From assembly GCA_934481325.1 (NCBI GenBank), contig CAKSPL010000100.1, positions 1 through 5,443 of the forward strand: DNA of 5,443 nucleotides. The letters are read 5' to 3'. Within the stretch, counting starts at the first letter, position 1. Every line of letters begins with the position of its first letter. Positions 1 to 5,443 of the stretch are shown here, one piece after another. Under the pieces are notes generated by a model. The model saw nothing but the letters and a program-made list of their open reading frames with translations, searched no databases and had not been told where the DNA came from. A program made the translations under genes and the position numbers. Origin of the DNA: an uncultured Eubacteriales bacterium (GTDB lineage Bacteria > Bacillota > Clostridia > Oscillospirales > CAG-272).

Positions 1-2112
1 CAAGGCGAAAAGGGCGACAAGGGCGACCCCGGCAAATCCGCTTTTGAGCGTTACCGCGAAATCTACGGCTATACCGGCAGTGAAGAGGAATGGCTGGCAG
101 ATCTGGCAAGCGGAAAGCTGATGAAATATCGGGTAACCTTTGACCTGAACGGAGGCACTGCGGCAAAGGATTTTGTGGAAAGTGCGGAGCTGACGGCAGG
201 AACGCTGATTCCTTTGACCGAGCCGACGAGAGAGGGTTATACCTTCCTCGGCTGGTATACCGGAGAGGGCGTAAATGACGGTGCGGTGAGTACCACCACC
301 CCTTTGCGGGAAAATACAAATCTGATTGCCAGATGGCGGGTGAATACCTGCACGGTTCGTTTTGTGGGTTATGACGGCAAGGTGCTGAAAACGGAAACCG
401 TGGATTACGGAAAGGGTGCAACCGCCCCGGATGCGCCGGTTGTGGCAAAAATGAAGTTTACCGGTTGGGATACGGACTTTGCCTGTGTGAAAAAAGATAT
501 TTCCGTGCAGGCGCAGTATGTTTCCGACGTGTATGTGATGAAGTTTCTGAATGAGGACGGCACGGTATTCACCACCGCAACCTATTACAAGGGCGACGTT
601 GCACAAAAGCCGAAAAAGGACCCTGTTCTGGCAGGGAAGTACTTTATCGGCTGGTACACGGGTACGGGCAGTGATGCCGCAAAATTTGCGTTTACCTCCG
701 CCCCGAACACGGATACGGTGCTGTTTGCCCGGTTTGCGGATAAGATTCCGATTGCCACTGCCGAGGAATTGCGGAATATGTCCACGGCATTGCGGTATTA
801 TTTGACGGAAGATATTGATCTTAGCGGTGAGGTGTGGGAGCCTTTGCCGTTGCTGACGGGAGAGCTGGACGGTAACGGGCATAAAATCAGCAACTTTACC
901 ATCACCTCCACGGTAAGCAGCTCCGGGTTTTTCGTCGGGGTCGGTACAACGGGCGTTGTCCGGAATCTGACGCTGGCGGATTTTACGGTTTCCGTAAAGC
1001 TCGCCGCCTCCCTTACCTCCGGCGCGCTGGCAGGCACCAATGACGGTTTGATTGAAAACTGCAAGGTGCTGGATGCGGCACTGTCGTACACGGTGGAGAG
1101 TAGCAACGCCTATACCGTCAATCTCGGTTCCATCGTCGGGCAAAACAACGGTATTGTGCAAAATTGCCGTGTGGCAACAGAGATGAGATGCCGTATGAAA
1201 AAAAGCACTGATACCGGAACCGGTACTTGTAATGTTGGCGGCGTAGCGGGAGAAAACAAGGGCACCGTACAGGGCGTTCACGCAAATAATGCGTTTTACA
1301 TCAATGTAATCGCAGTATCCAATCGATTTTGGAACACATATATGTACGCCAATATCGGTGGGATTGCCGGCTTGAATGAGGGCAATGCGGTTCGTTGCAA
1401 TGCGGAAAGCGATATGGCTGTTACGGGAGAAATATCGGCGGGTTCTAATAGCTATCCTAAATATGCTTGTCCCATTGTGAAAGCCGGCGGATTTGTGGGT
1501 ATCAACCGCGGAACGATTGAAGAATCCTTTGCAACGGGCAGGCTTTGTGATGATAACTCCAAACATATCAAGCAGTTTTCGTTTGGCGGATTTGTCGGCT
1601 CCAACGAGGCGGGTGTCATCCGAAATTGCTATGCGACTGTGGATTTGAAGCAGACGGGTGCATTCGGCGATAAGGATGCGGTATGCATCGGCGGATTTGC
1701 CGGATATAATAAGGCAACCGTCAACAATAGCTATTCCGATGCCGCAATCATTTCTACCGTTACCGTCGGGATGGGCGGCTTTTTGGGCAGGAATGCTTCC
1801 GGCGGGATGGTGACCAAGTGCATTGCCTTCGGCGATTTGCAAAACGCCAATTCCGGCGGCAGTATCGGCTATTTCGTCGGCGCACCGGAGGACGGAAGCT
1901 CGCTGTTCAAGTGCTACTACGATTCTGCGATGATTGCACATCAAAACGAGGGCGGAACCGGAATTTTCATCCCCCTGACAGAGGGCGGAGCCGCCGAATC
2001 GGAAGCGGTATTGATTTCCCGCAGCTTCCTCGCGGATAAACTGCAATTCTCACCGGACATCTGGTGCTTCTCGGACAGCGAAAAGCCGACCCTGACCGAA
2101 AAAGCGGAATAA
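1..2112 (+). CDS. Surface/adhesin-like protein with collagen-like linker, InlB B-type repeats and GLUG repeats (5' partial)
   Basis: The frame is open from base 1, so the gene starts outside the window; 703 residues are visible. The ATG at 121 is not the true start: the 40 codons before it are in frame and read as a collagen-like Gly-X-Y stretch (GEKGDKGDPGKS) followed by a segment ending in EEEWLADLASGKL, a linker type common in clostridial and phage surface proteins. Then come three Listeria-Bacteroides/InlB B-type repeats (about 124-738), a strand-rich bridge containing LDGNGHKISNFT, and about ten GLUG-type units (about 925-1920), predicted to fold as a beta-helix. Such proteins are usually exported and bind host, matrix or neighbouring cells; export cannot be shown here because the N-terminus is missing. 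The C-terminus (WCFSDSEKPTLTEKAE) has no LPXTG sorting signal or membrane segment, so any anchor must lie at the missing N-terminus. A terminator follows 21 bases after the stop. The domain calls are firm; adhesion is an inference from family. Confidence 0.9.
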   Translation, partial: QGEKGDKGDPGKSAFERYREIYGYTGSEEEWLADLASGKLMKYRVTFDLNGGTAAKDFVESAELTAGTLIPLTEPTREGYTFLGWYTGEGVNDGAVSTTTPLRENTNLIARWRVNTCTVRFVGYDGKVLKTETVDYGKGATAPDAPVVAKMKFTGWDTDFACVKKDISVQAQYVSDVYVMKFLNEDGTVFTTATYYKGDVAQKPKKDPVLAGKYFIGWYTGTGSDAAKFAFTSAPNTDTVLFARFADKIPIATAEELRNMSTALRYYLTEDIDLSGEVWEPLPLLTGELDGNGHKISNFTITSTVSSSGFFVGVGTTGVVRNLTLADFTVSVKLAASLTSGALAGTNDGLIENCKVLDAALSYTVESSNAYTVNLGSIVGQNNGIVQNCRVATEMRCRMKKSTDTGTGTCNVGGVAGENKGTVQGVHANNAFYINVIAVSNRFWNTYMYANIGGIAGLNEGNAVRCNAESDMAVTGEISAGSNSYPKYACPIVKAGGFVGINRGTIEESFATGRLCDDNSKHIKQFSFGGFVGSNEAGVIRNCYATVDLKQTGAFGDKDAVCIGGFAGYNKATVNNSYSDAAIISTVTVGMGGFLGRNASGGMVTKCIAFGDLQNANSGGSIGYFVGAPEDGSSLFKCYYDSAMIAHQNEGGTGIFIPLTEGGAAESEAVLISRSFLADKLQFSPDIWCFSDSEKPTLTEKAE
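124..738 (+). repeat. Three Listeria-Bacteroides (InlB B-type) repeats in the surface protein
   Basis: Three diverged protein repeats of about 60-72 residues lie at about 124-339, 343-525 and 529-738. Repeat 1 opens YRVTFDLNGG, has the REGYTFLGWYTGEG core and closes with LIARWRV. Repeat 2 opens CTVRFVGYDG, has a shorter core (MKFTGWDTD) and closes SVQAQYV. Repeat 3 opens VMKFLNEDG, has GKYFIGWYTGTG and closes VLFARFADK. The order strand-opening, central GW core, aromatic-rich closing strand is characteristic of the Flg_new/InlB B-repeat family, a small beta-grasp-like fold found in surface proteins. The DNA is not repetitive, so these are old duplications. Confidence 0.88.
925..1920 (+). repeat. 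GLUG-type repeat array (predicted beta-helix)
   Basis: About ten units carry the pattern G-G-hydrophobic-hydrophobic-G-x-N-x-G-x-(I/V)-x-x-C/S. Units begin near 925 (GFFVGVGTTGVVRNL), 1021 (GALAGTNDGLIENC), 1126 (GSIVGQNNGIVQNC), 1237 (GGVAGENKGTVQ), 1357 (GGIAGLNEGNAVRC), 1486 (GGFVGINRGTIEES), 1585 (GGFVGSNEAGVIRNC), 1690 (GGFAGYNKATVNNS), 1774 (GGFLGRNASGGMVTKC) and 1855 (GGSIGYFVG). Spacing varies from about 84 to 129 bases, with long inserts in the middle units (about 1180-1480). A cysteine recurs at the same place in many units, which suggests an inward-facing stack in the helix. The family is known from bacterial surface and secreted proteins. Confidence 0.8.
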
Positions 2113-2133
2113 AACGGTTTTTTCAATCAAAAG

Positions 2134-2160
2134 GACAGCCTCCCTTTTCGGGAGGCTGTC
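2134..2160. terminator. Bidirectional Rho-independent terminator
   Basis: Perfect 11-bp arms GACAGCCTCCC (2134-2144) and GGGAGGCTGTC (2150-2160) flank a 5-base loop. On the plus strand it is followed by TGTTTATTT and lies just after the surface-protein stop. On the minus strand it is followed by CCTTTTGATT and lies just after the stop of the DUF1893 remnant, so it probably served both converging genes. Confidence 0.88.
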
Positions 2161-2163
2161 TGT

Positions 2164-2289
2164 TTATTTCCCCGCCCGAAGGGCGGCACGGCGCGCGGTC
2201 AGCGCGGCAAAAGCTTCCTCGGGGTCGTTTAAGTGTGCTACGGTTGCTTCCATCGGGCAGATACCGTCGCCCCGGCGATTGCGGATGGC
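2164..2289 (-). pseudogene. DUF1893 protein, C-terminal remnant
   Basis: Reading the minus strand from 2289 to the TAA at 2164-2166 gives about 41 residues: AIRNRRGDGICPMEATVA, then HLNDPEEAFAALTARRAALRAGK. The IRNRxGxGxCPME motif followed by a DPEEA helix matches the C-terminal end of DUF1893 family proteins (small clostridial proteins of unknown function, usually about 130-150 residues), as I know the family. The rest of the gene is missing: a stop codon in this frame lies at 2296-2298, and the bases upstream instead encode an aldo/keto reductase in another frame. The natural 3' end and terminator are kept, so the remnant is a gene tail and not a chance frame. There is no start codon or ribosome binding site for it, so it is almost certainly not translated. 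Confidence 0.75.
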
Positions 2290-2488
2290 GGGAGGTCAGG
2301 CACTCCTTTACGGCAATTTCGCTTTTGCCGCCGAGGTACCCGTGCGCGGTGTCAAAATAATTGAAGCCGCGGGCAAGGCATTCGTCCGCCATCCGGCATA
2401 CCTCGGCGGTGTCTACCTCGTCACCTTTCATCGGCAGACGCATACACCCAAAGCCGAAATTCTTTTTGATATTTTCAAAATACTGCAT
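2282..2488 (-). pseudogene. Aldo/keto reductase, N-terminal fragment
   Basis: The start is the ATG whose first base is 2488, with AAGGAGG at 2494-2500 and a 5-base spacer. About 69 residues look like an aldo/keto reductase: an opening strand FGFGCMRLPM, the helix TAEVCRMADECLARGF, then NYFDTAHGYLGGKSEIAVKE. FDTAHGY supplies the catalytic Asp and Tyr of the family. The protein stops resembling the family at about CLTSRHP, where a clostridial homologue would continue into the strand bearing the catalytic Lys and later the His. These, the rest of the TIM barrel and any C-terminal iron-sulfur segment are absent, so no NAD(P)H-dependent reductase activity is expected. The frame runs on without homology to a stop at 2123-2125, crossing the DUF1893 remnant out of frame and the terminator. 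An in-frame GTG or TTG further upstream is unneeded given the strong ribosome binding site. Fragment identity is firm; loss of function is inferred. Confidence 0.85.
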
Positions 2489-2498
2489 AACTTCCTCC

Positions 2499-2527
2499 TT
2501 GGCAGATAAATTCGGTTGCGATATAAT
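2499..2527 (+). promoter_or_regulatory. Predicted promoter of the merR remnant
   Basis: TTGGCA (2499-2504) and TATAAT (2522-2527) are separated by exactly 17 bases, a near-ideal sigma-A arrangement reading towards the MerR start at 2591. Transcription would begin near 2534 and cross the reductase promoter and its dyad, the usual layout for an autoregulated divergent MerR gene. Confidence 0.6.
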
Positions 2528-2534
2528 GACCTTA

Positions 2535-2558
2535 AAGTTTGTTCCATTATACAAACTT
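2535..2558. repeat. Inverted repeat over the reductase -10 region
   Basis: Perfect 8-bp arms AAGTTTGT (2535-2542) and ACAAACTT (2551-2558) flank 8 bases that contain most of the reductase -10 box. It shares its right arm with the MerR-type dyad at 2555-2574. It may be a second protein-binding site or a by-product of the AT-rich promoter; the sequence does not decide. Confidence 0.45.
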
Positions 2559-2577
2559 AAAGCGCACTTCAAGTCAA
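2546..2577 (-). promoter_or_regulatory. MerR-type promoter and operator for the aldo/keto reductase
   Basis: On the minus strand TTGACT (2577-2572) and a perfect TATAAT (2551-2546) are separated by 20 bases instead of the usual 17. The spacer region carries a dyad: ACTTGAAG (2574-2567), four bases, CTTTAAGT (2562-2555), with one mismatched pair. A 19-20-bp spacer with a centred dyad is the hallmark of promoters that MerR-family activators open by DNA twisting, and CTTxAAG-type half sites are common for clostridial members of the family. The next gene on the other side begins with a MerR-like N-terminus, which supports the reading. The leader to the reductase ATG would be about 50 bases. Confidence 0.75.
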
Positions 2578-2590
2578 TTCGGAGGAAGCA

Positions 2591-2638
2591 ATGTTATATC
2601 CCGTAGGGGAGATGGCAAAAAAGATAGGCGTGGAATGA
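2591..2638 (+). pseudogene. MerR-family regulator, N-terminal remnant (15 codons)
   Basis: GGAGG at 2581-2585 lies 5 bases before an ATG that opens MLYPVGEMAKKIGVE and then TGA (2636-2638). The YxVGEMAKxxGV pattern is the first helix-turn-helix segment of MerR regulators, which normally continues with a Ser/Thr-Leu-Arg-Tyr-Tyr recognition stretch and a coiled coil, 110-280 residues in all. No such continuation is found in any frame of the following bases (2639-2695), which match nothing I know. The divergent placement against an aldo/keto reductase with a MerR-type promoter between is a common clostridial arrangement and strengthens a call that would be weak from 15 residues alone. A product this short cannot bind DNA. 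Confidence 0.65.
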
Positions 2639-2695
2639 AAAACATCGCACTTTTTTGCATAAGAGAATCACGCGAGTATCGTGTTGTTAAGCAAA

Positions 2696-2727
2696 AATCG
2701 GGCATCCGCTTTAGCGGATGCCCGATT
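2696..2727 (-). terminator. Rho-independent terminator of the DUF4349 gene (valS operon)
   Basis: Perfect 14-bp arms AATCGGGCATCCGC (2696-2709) and GCGGATGCCCGATT (2714-2727) flank a 4-base loop. On the minus strand the stem runs into ATTTTTGC, a T tract. The stem begins two bases after the stop codon at 2730-2732. This is the only strong terminator after valS. Confidence 0.9.
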
Positions 2728-2729
2728 GG

Positions 2730-3674
2730 TTAAGACGGATTTTCGTTCTGCGTCGGTGCTTTTTGCTCTGCCTGCGTCGGTGCTTTTTGCTCTGCCTGTG
2801 TCGGTGCCTTCTGCTCTGCGTGGCGGCGTTTTCTGCGTTTTTCGCACAGTCCGATTATCAGCAAAACCACCCCGACCATGGCAGCGAGTGTGAGAAGCAC
2901 CGGCAGTGCGCGCACCAAAAAGACCAAAAACCCTTGCCAGAAGGAGGCAAAGCCCTCCCAGCCGTCACGGAACGCATTGCCAAGGCGCGTGCCGAAGGAC
3001 TCCACCTCCGGCGAATATTCCACTACCTCATAAAGATACAGCGTAACGGTGGACATTGCCACCTCGCTTTTGTAGACGTTCAGCCGGGCGGTCAGACTGT
3101 CGATTTCCTCCATCACGTCATACAGCCGCTCGTGAATCTGCAAAACCTCTGCGGTGGTAGCGGCATTTTCCAGCATTTTATCGAGTGCCGCTTTTTCGGC
3201 TTTCAGCGTGGTAAGGCGCGCTTCCGCGTCGTAGTATTTCGTTGTAATGTCGTCACTGGTCACATTTGAATCGGTGATATGGACCGATTCTCCGGTTTTG
3301 GAAAGGAAGGCGTCCAGCCGGTCGGCAGGAATGCGCAGAGTGGCGTTGAGCGTGCGGGAACGCCCGTTTCCCGGTGTGCTTTCCCGGGTGCTCTCGGTAT
3401 ACCCGCCAAGCGAGGTGACCAGCGCAAAAACAGTGTTTTTTGCCCCGTCATAATCCTTGGTTTCGGCACGCAATTCCGCGCGGCGCACGATTTTTTTGTC
3501 CGGGAGCTGTGAGCCGTCGCTCTTGGCACCGGAGGAATCAATGCCCTGACTGTAGTTTTCGCCCGAGGGCTTGACGGCGGAGCCGTTGCTGTCTCCTGCC
3601 TTGCAGGCAACGAGGGAAAGGGTCAGCAACAGAGCAAAGAAGAGCAAAAACGCTTTTTTCAGTCGGTTTTTCAT
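2730..3674 (-). CDS. DUF4349 domain-containing lipoprotein
   Basis: The 314-residue product starts at the ATG at 3674 with AAGGAG at 3679-3684, four bases away. Residues 1-24 are a lipoprotein signal peptide: basic MKNRLKK, a Leu/Phe-rich core and lipobox LVAC with the lipidated Cys at 24. A Ser/Gly-rich linker (25-58) precedes a DUF4349 domain (about 60-277): strand KIVRRAELRAET, a helix ending in SLGGY, strand RTLNATLRIPADRLDAFL, an SDDITTKYYDAEARL segment, a charged predicted coiled coil (about 145-200) and strand STVTLYLYEV. A membrane helix lies at about 257-276, followed by basic EKRRKRRH and a cytoplasmic tail of three AEQKAPTQ repeats. The family is thus held at both ends, by lipid outside and a helix inside; its function is unknown. 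It follows valS by 77 bases with no clear terminator between, so co-transcription is likely, though a functional link to tRNA charging is not implied. Confidence 0.9.
   Translation of the reverse strand: MKNRLKKAFLLFFALLLTLSLVACKAGDSNGSAVKPSGENYSQGIDSSGAKSDGSQLPDKKIVRRAELRAETKDYDGAKNTVFALVTSLGGYTESTRESTPGNGRSRTLNATLRIPADRLDAFLSKTGESVHITDSNVTSDDITTKYYDAEARLTTLKAEKAALDKMLENAATTAEVLQIHERLYDVMEEIDSLTARLNVYKSEVAMSTVTLYLYEVVEYSPEVESFGTRLGNAFRDGWEGFASFWQGFLVFLVRALPVLLTLAAMVGVVLLIIGLCEKRRKRRHAEQKAPTQAEQKAPTQAEQKAPTQNENPS
2748..2819 (-). repeat. Three 24-bp tandem repeats encoding the AEQKAPTQ tail
   Basis: Units lie at 2748-2771, 2772-2795 and 2796-2819. The first two are identical in DNA; the third differs at three positions, all silent, so all three encode AEQKAPTQ (residues 286-309 of the DUF4349 protein). 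This suggests one recent duplication of an older pair, and copy number may vary between strains. Confidence 0.92.
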
Positions 3675-3686
3675 AAAACTCCTTTC

Positions 3687-3716
3687 CGCGCTTGCGCGCG
3701 CCCCACAGTGCGGGGC
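3687..3716 (-). promoter_or_regulatory. Two adjacent hairpins before the DUF4349 ribosome binding site
   Basis: On the minus strand GCCCC (3716-3712) pairs with GGGGC (3704-3700) across 7 bases; the next hairpin has 5-bp arms CGCGC (3700-3696) and GCGCG (3691-3687) around a GCAA loop, a GNRA tetraloop. They share base 3700 and end two bases before AAGGAG (3679-3684). No T tract follows, so they are not a standard terminator; they could affect mRNA processing, stability or translation in the valS-DUF4349 gap. The effect is inferred. Confidence 0.5.
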
Positions 3717-3752
3717 AGATTCGGATTTTCCTTTCGTCCGGTATGGGGTCTG

Positions 3753-5443
3753 TCAGTTTAGCTTGGAAAGGGCGGCGGCAACGCCGGCGCGGTTTTCCTC
3801 ATATTTTGCCAGCTTGTCGCGCTCGCCCGCCACCACGGCGGCAGGCGCACGGGAGACAAAGCTCTCGTTGGAGAGCTTGGCTTTTGCACGGGCAATTTCG
3901 CCGTCCAGCTTTTCCAATTCCGCGGTAAGACGCGCCTTTTCTTTTTCGTAGTCGATAATGTCCGAGAGCGGGAGCAGAACCGTGGCGGAGTCGGTCACGA
4001 TTTGCACGGCGTTGTCGCCGGAAATCACGGCACTGTCAAACCCGGCTGCCACCTCCAGCGCGGAGGCGGAAGCAAGGCGGGCAAAAAACGCCTCAGTGCC
4101 GGCAAAGCTCTTTTCGTATTTGGTGGCAAGATAGACCTTTGCCTTGCGGGAGGGCGGCACGTTCATTTCGTTGCGGCGGGTGCGGATGGCACGGATAACG
4201 GCAATCACGCGTTCCATATCCGCGGCGGCGTCGGCAAAGTTCAGCGTTTCGTCCGGCACGGGATAACCTGCAATGACAATGCTTTCTTCCTCGCGCGGCA
4301 GTGCGCCGAAAATTTCCTCCGTGATAAAGGGCATAAAGGGATGCAGGAGCTTGAGAATACCGGTCAGCACAAAGGCAATTACGTTCTGTGCCACAAGATT
4401 GCCGGCGGTGTCCTTTTCGGAAAGGCGCGCCTTGGAAAGCTCGATATACCAGTCACAGAACACGTCCCACACAAAGTCATAGAGGTTGGAAAGGGCAATG
4501 CCCACCTCAAAGCTGTTCAGCGCATTCTGAACGGCGGCAACCGTGCGGTTGTATTCGGTGAGAATCCATTTGTCCTCCGGTGCCAGTGCCGCCGCCTCCG
4601 GCAATTGCACGCGGTCGATTGTGAGGTTCATCCGCACGAAGCGGGAGGCATTCCACAGCTTGTTGGCAAAATTGCGCGCCGCCTCAATCTTCTCATCCGA
4701 AAAACGCATATCGTTTCCGGGCGAGTTGCCGGTGGCAAGGGCAAAGCGGAGCGCGTCCGCGCCGTACTCGTCAATGATTTTCAGGGGGTCAATGCCGTTC
4801 CCAAGGGATTTGGACATCTTGCGCCCCTGCGCATCCCGCACAAGCCCGTGAATCAGCACCGTATCAAACGGTACCTGCCCGGTGTATTCCAGCCCCGAGA
4901 AAATCATCCGGGAGACCCAGAAGGTGATGATGTCATATCCGGTCACCAGCGTATTGGTGGGATAGAAATATTTCAGATCCTCGGTTTCGTTCGGCCAGCC
5001 GAGCGTGGAGAACGGCCAGAGCGCGGAGGAGAACCAGGTGTCCAGCGTGTCGGGGTCCTGCCGCATTTCCTTGCCGCACTTCGGGCATTTGGCACCCGCT
5101 TCCTTGGTGACGACCAGCTCGCCGCAGTCGTCACAGTAGAACGCGGGGATTCGGTGTCCCCACCACAGCTGACGGGAAATGCACCAGTCGCGGATGTTTT
5201 CCATCCAGTGGAAGTAGTTTTTCTCAAACCGCTCGGGAACGAACTTCGTCCGCCCGTCACGCACGGCTTCGATTGCCGGCTTTGCCAGCGGCTTCATTTT
5301 CACAAACCATTGGAGCGACACACGCGGCTCCACCACGTCGTGGCAACGGTAGCAGGTGCCTACGTTGTGGGTGTAATCCTCCACCCGCACCAGGTATCCG
5401 CCCTCCTCCAGATCCTTGACAATGGCTTTGCGTGCCGTATAGC
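3753..5443 (-). CDS. valS: Valyl-tRNA synthetase, C-terminal ~562 residues (5' partial)
   Basis: This class I synthetase charges tRNA-Val with valine in the cytoplasm. The frame stays open to the window edge, where YTARKAIVKDLEEGGYL precedes the GTG at 5390, so that GTG is internal. The visible part equals roughly the last two thirds of a usual ~880-residue enzyme; the HIGH motif and most of the editing domain lie outside. In order: THNVGTCYRC near the end of the editing domain, RDWCISRQLWWGHRIPAFYC, the CDDC and CPKC cysteine pairs (a probable zinc site), DTLDTWFSSALWP, the KMSKS ATP-binding loop at 4820-4806 within GRKMSKSLGNGIDP, FANKLWNASRFV, the anticodon-binding helical domain with DWYIELSKAR and LHPFMPFITEEI, and a C-terminal coiled-coil tRNA arm beginning DYEKEKARL and ending ALSKLN. 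All expected motifs are intact. The gene often precedes folC in Firmicutes; here a DUF4349 lipoprotein gene follows instead. Confidence 0.97.
   Translation of the reverse strand, partial: YTARKAIVKDLEEGGYLVRVEDYTHNVGTCYRCHDVVEPRVSLQWFVKMKPLAKPAIEAVRDGRTKFVPERFEKNYFHWMENIRDWCISRQLWWGHRIPAFYCDDCGELVVTKEAGAKCPKCGKEMRQDPDTLDTWFSSALWPFSTLGWPNETEDLKYFYPTNTLVTGYDIITFWVSRMIFSGLEYTGQVPFDTVLIHGLVRDAQGRKMSKSLGNGIDPLKIIDEYGADALRFALATGNSPGNDMRFSDEKIEAARNFANKLWNASRFVRMNLTIDRVQLPEAAALAPEDKWILTEYNRTVAAVQNALNSFEVGIALSNLYDFVWDVFCDWYIELSKARLSEKDTAGNLVAQNVIAFVLTGILKLLHPFMPFITEEIFGALPREEESIVIAGYPVPDETLNFADAAADMERVIAVIRAIRTRRNEMNVPPSRKAKVYLATKYEKSFAGTEAFFARLASASALEVAAGFDSAVISGDNAVQIVTDSATVLLPLSDIIDYEKEKARLTAELEKLDGEIARAKAKLSNESFVSRAPAAVVAGERDKLAKYEENRAGVAAALSKLN

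Noticed and set aside
121..2112. ATG at 121 as the start of the surface protein
   Set aside because: The frame is open upstream to base 1 and those 40 codons encode a collagen-like linker typical of such proteins; there is no good ribosome binding site before 121.
2064..2360. A 98-codon plus-strand open frame over the surface-protein end and the scar region
   Set aside because: It crosses the 2134-2160 terminator and overlaps real gene ends in other frames; its composition is low in sense and shows no family features.
2123..2572. A 149-codon minus-strand frame that could be read as a new fusion protein
   Set aside because: Only the part from 2488 to about 2282 resembles a protein family. 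The rest is the DUF1893 tail read out of frame and then the terminator stem, so it is a by-product of the gene junction.
2285..2638. A miniature mobile element or integron cassette
   Set aside because: No terminal inverted repeats, target-site duplication or attC-like fold was seen at the edges. It remains possible only if further copies are found elsewhere.
2748..2819. Short regular repeats as a CRISPR array
   Set aside because: The units are directly joined with no spacers, are in frame with the lipoprotein and encode the same peptide.
2718..3269. A 183-codon plus-strand open frame
   Set aside because: It lies antisense to the DUF4349 gene, starts inside that gene's terminator and has a Cys/Leu-rich composition caused by the tandem repeats read backwards.
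5388..5390. GTG at 5390 as the valS start
   Set aside because: Codons upstream to the window edge are in frame and match valyl-tRNA synthetase, and the catalytic HIGH motif has not yet appeared.

Overview
The window looks like a chromosomal piece of a Clostridia-type Firmicute, most likely a gut Oscillospirales or Christensenellales relative, at moderate GC. The evidence is the Firmicutes-style valyl-tRNA synthetase, strong AGGAGG ribosome binding sites, a DUF4349 lipoprotein, a surface protein with Listeria-Bacteroides (InlB B) repeats and GLUG repeats, and remnants of clostridial-looking aldo/keto reductase, MerR and DUF1893 genes. The taxonomic call is inferred from protein style only.

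Layout. Bases 1-2112 (+) are the 3' part of a large surface-protein gene, whose 5' end lies outside the window: collagen-like linker, three InlB-type B repeats, then about ten GLUG-type beta-helix repeats. A strong hairpin at 2134-2160 ends it and can act in both directions. Bases 2164-2638 are a graveyard of three gene ends: the last ~40 codons of a DUF1893 gene (-), joined directly to the first ~69 codons of an aldo/keto reductase gene (-), and divergent from that the first 15 codons of a MerR-family regulator gene (+). The control region between the last two looks undamaged: a reductase promoter with a 20-bp spacer holding a dyad typical of MerR targets, a facing merR promoter with a 17-bp spacer, and good ribosome binding sites on both sides. 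Bases 2639-2695 hold nothing I recognise.

Bases 2696-5443 (-) form one transcription direction: valS (5' end outside the window), a 77-base gap with two small hairpins and no clear terminator, a DUF4349 lipoprotein gene, then a strong terminator directly after its stop. The lipoprotein is therefore probably transcribed with valS.

The point of greatest interest is the scar at 2164-2638, where three truncated genes surround an apparently functional MerR-type divergent promoter. It is either a real deletion relic or an assembly chimera. I see no evidence for a new multi-gene system, CRISPR array, RNA gene or complete mobile element.
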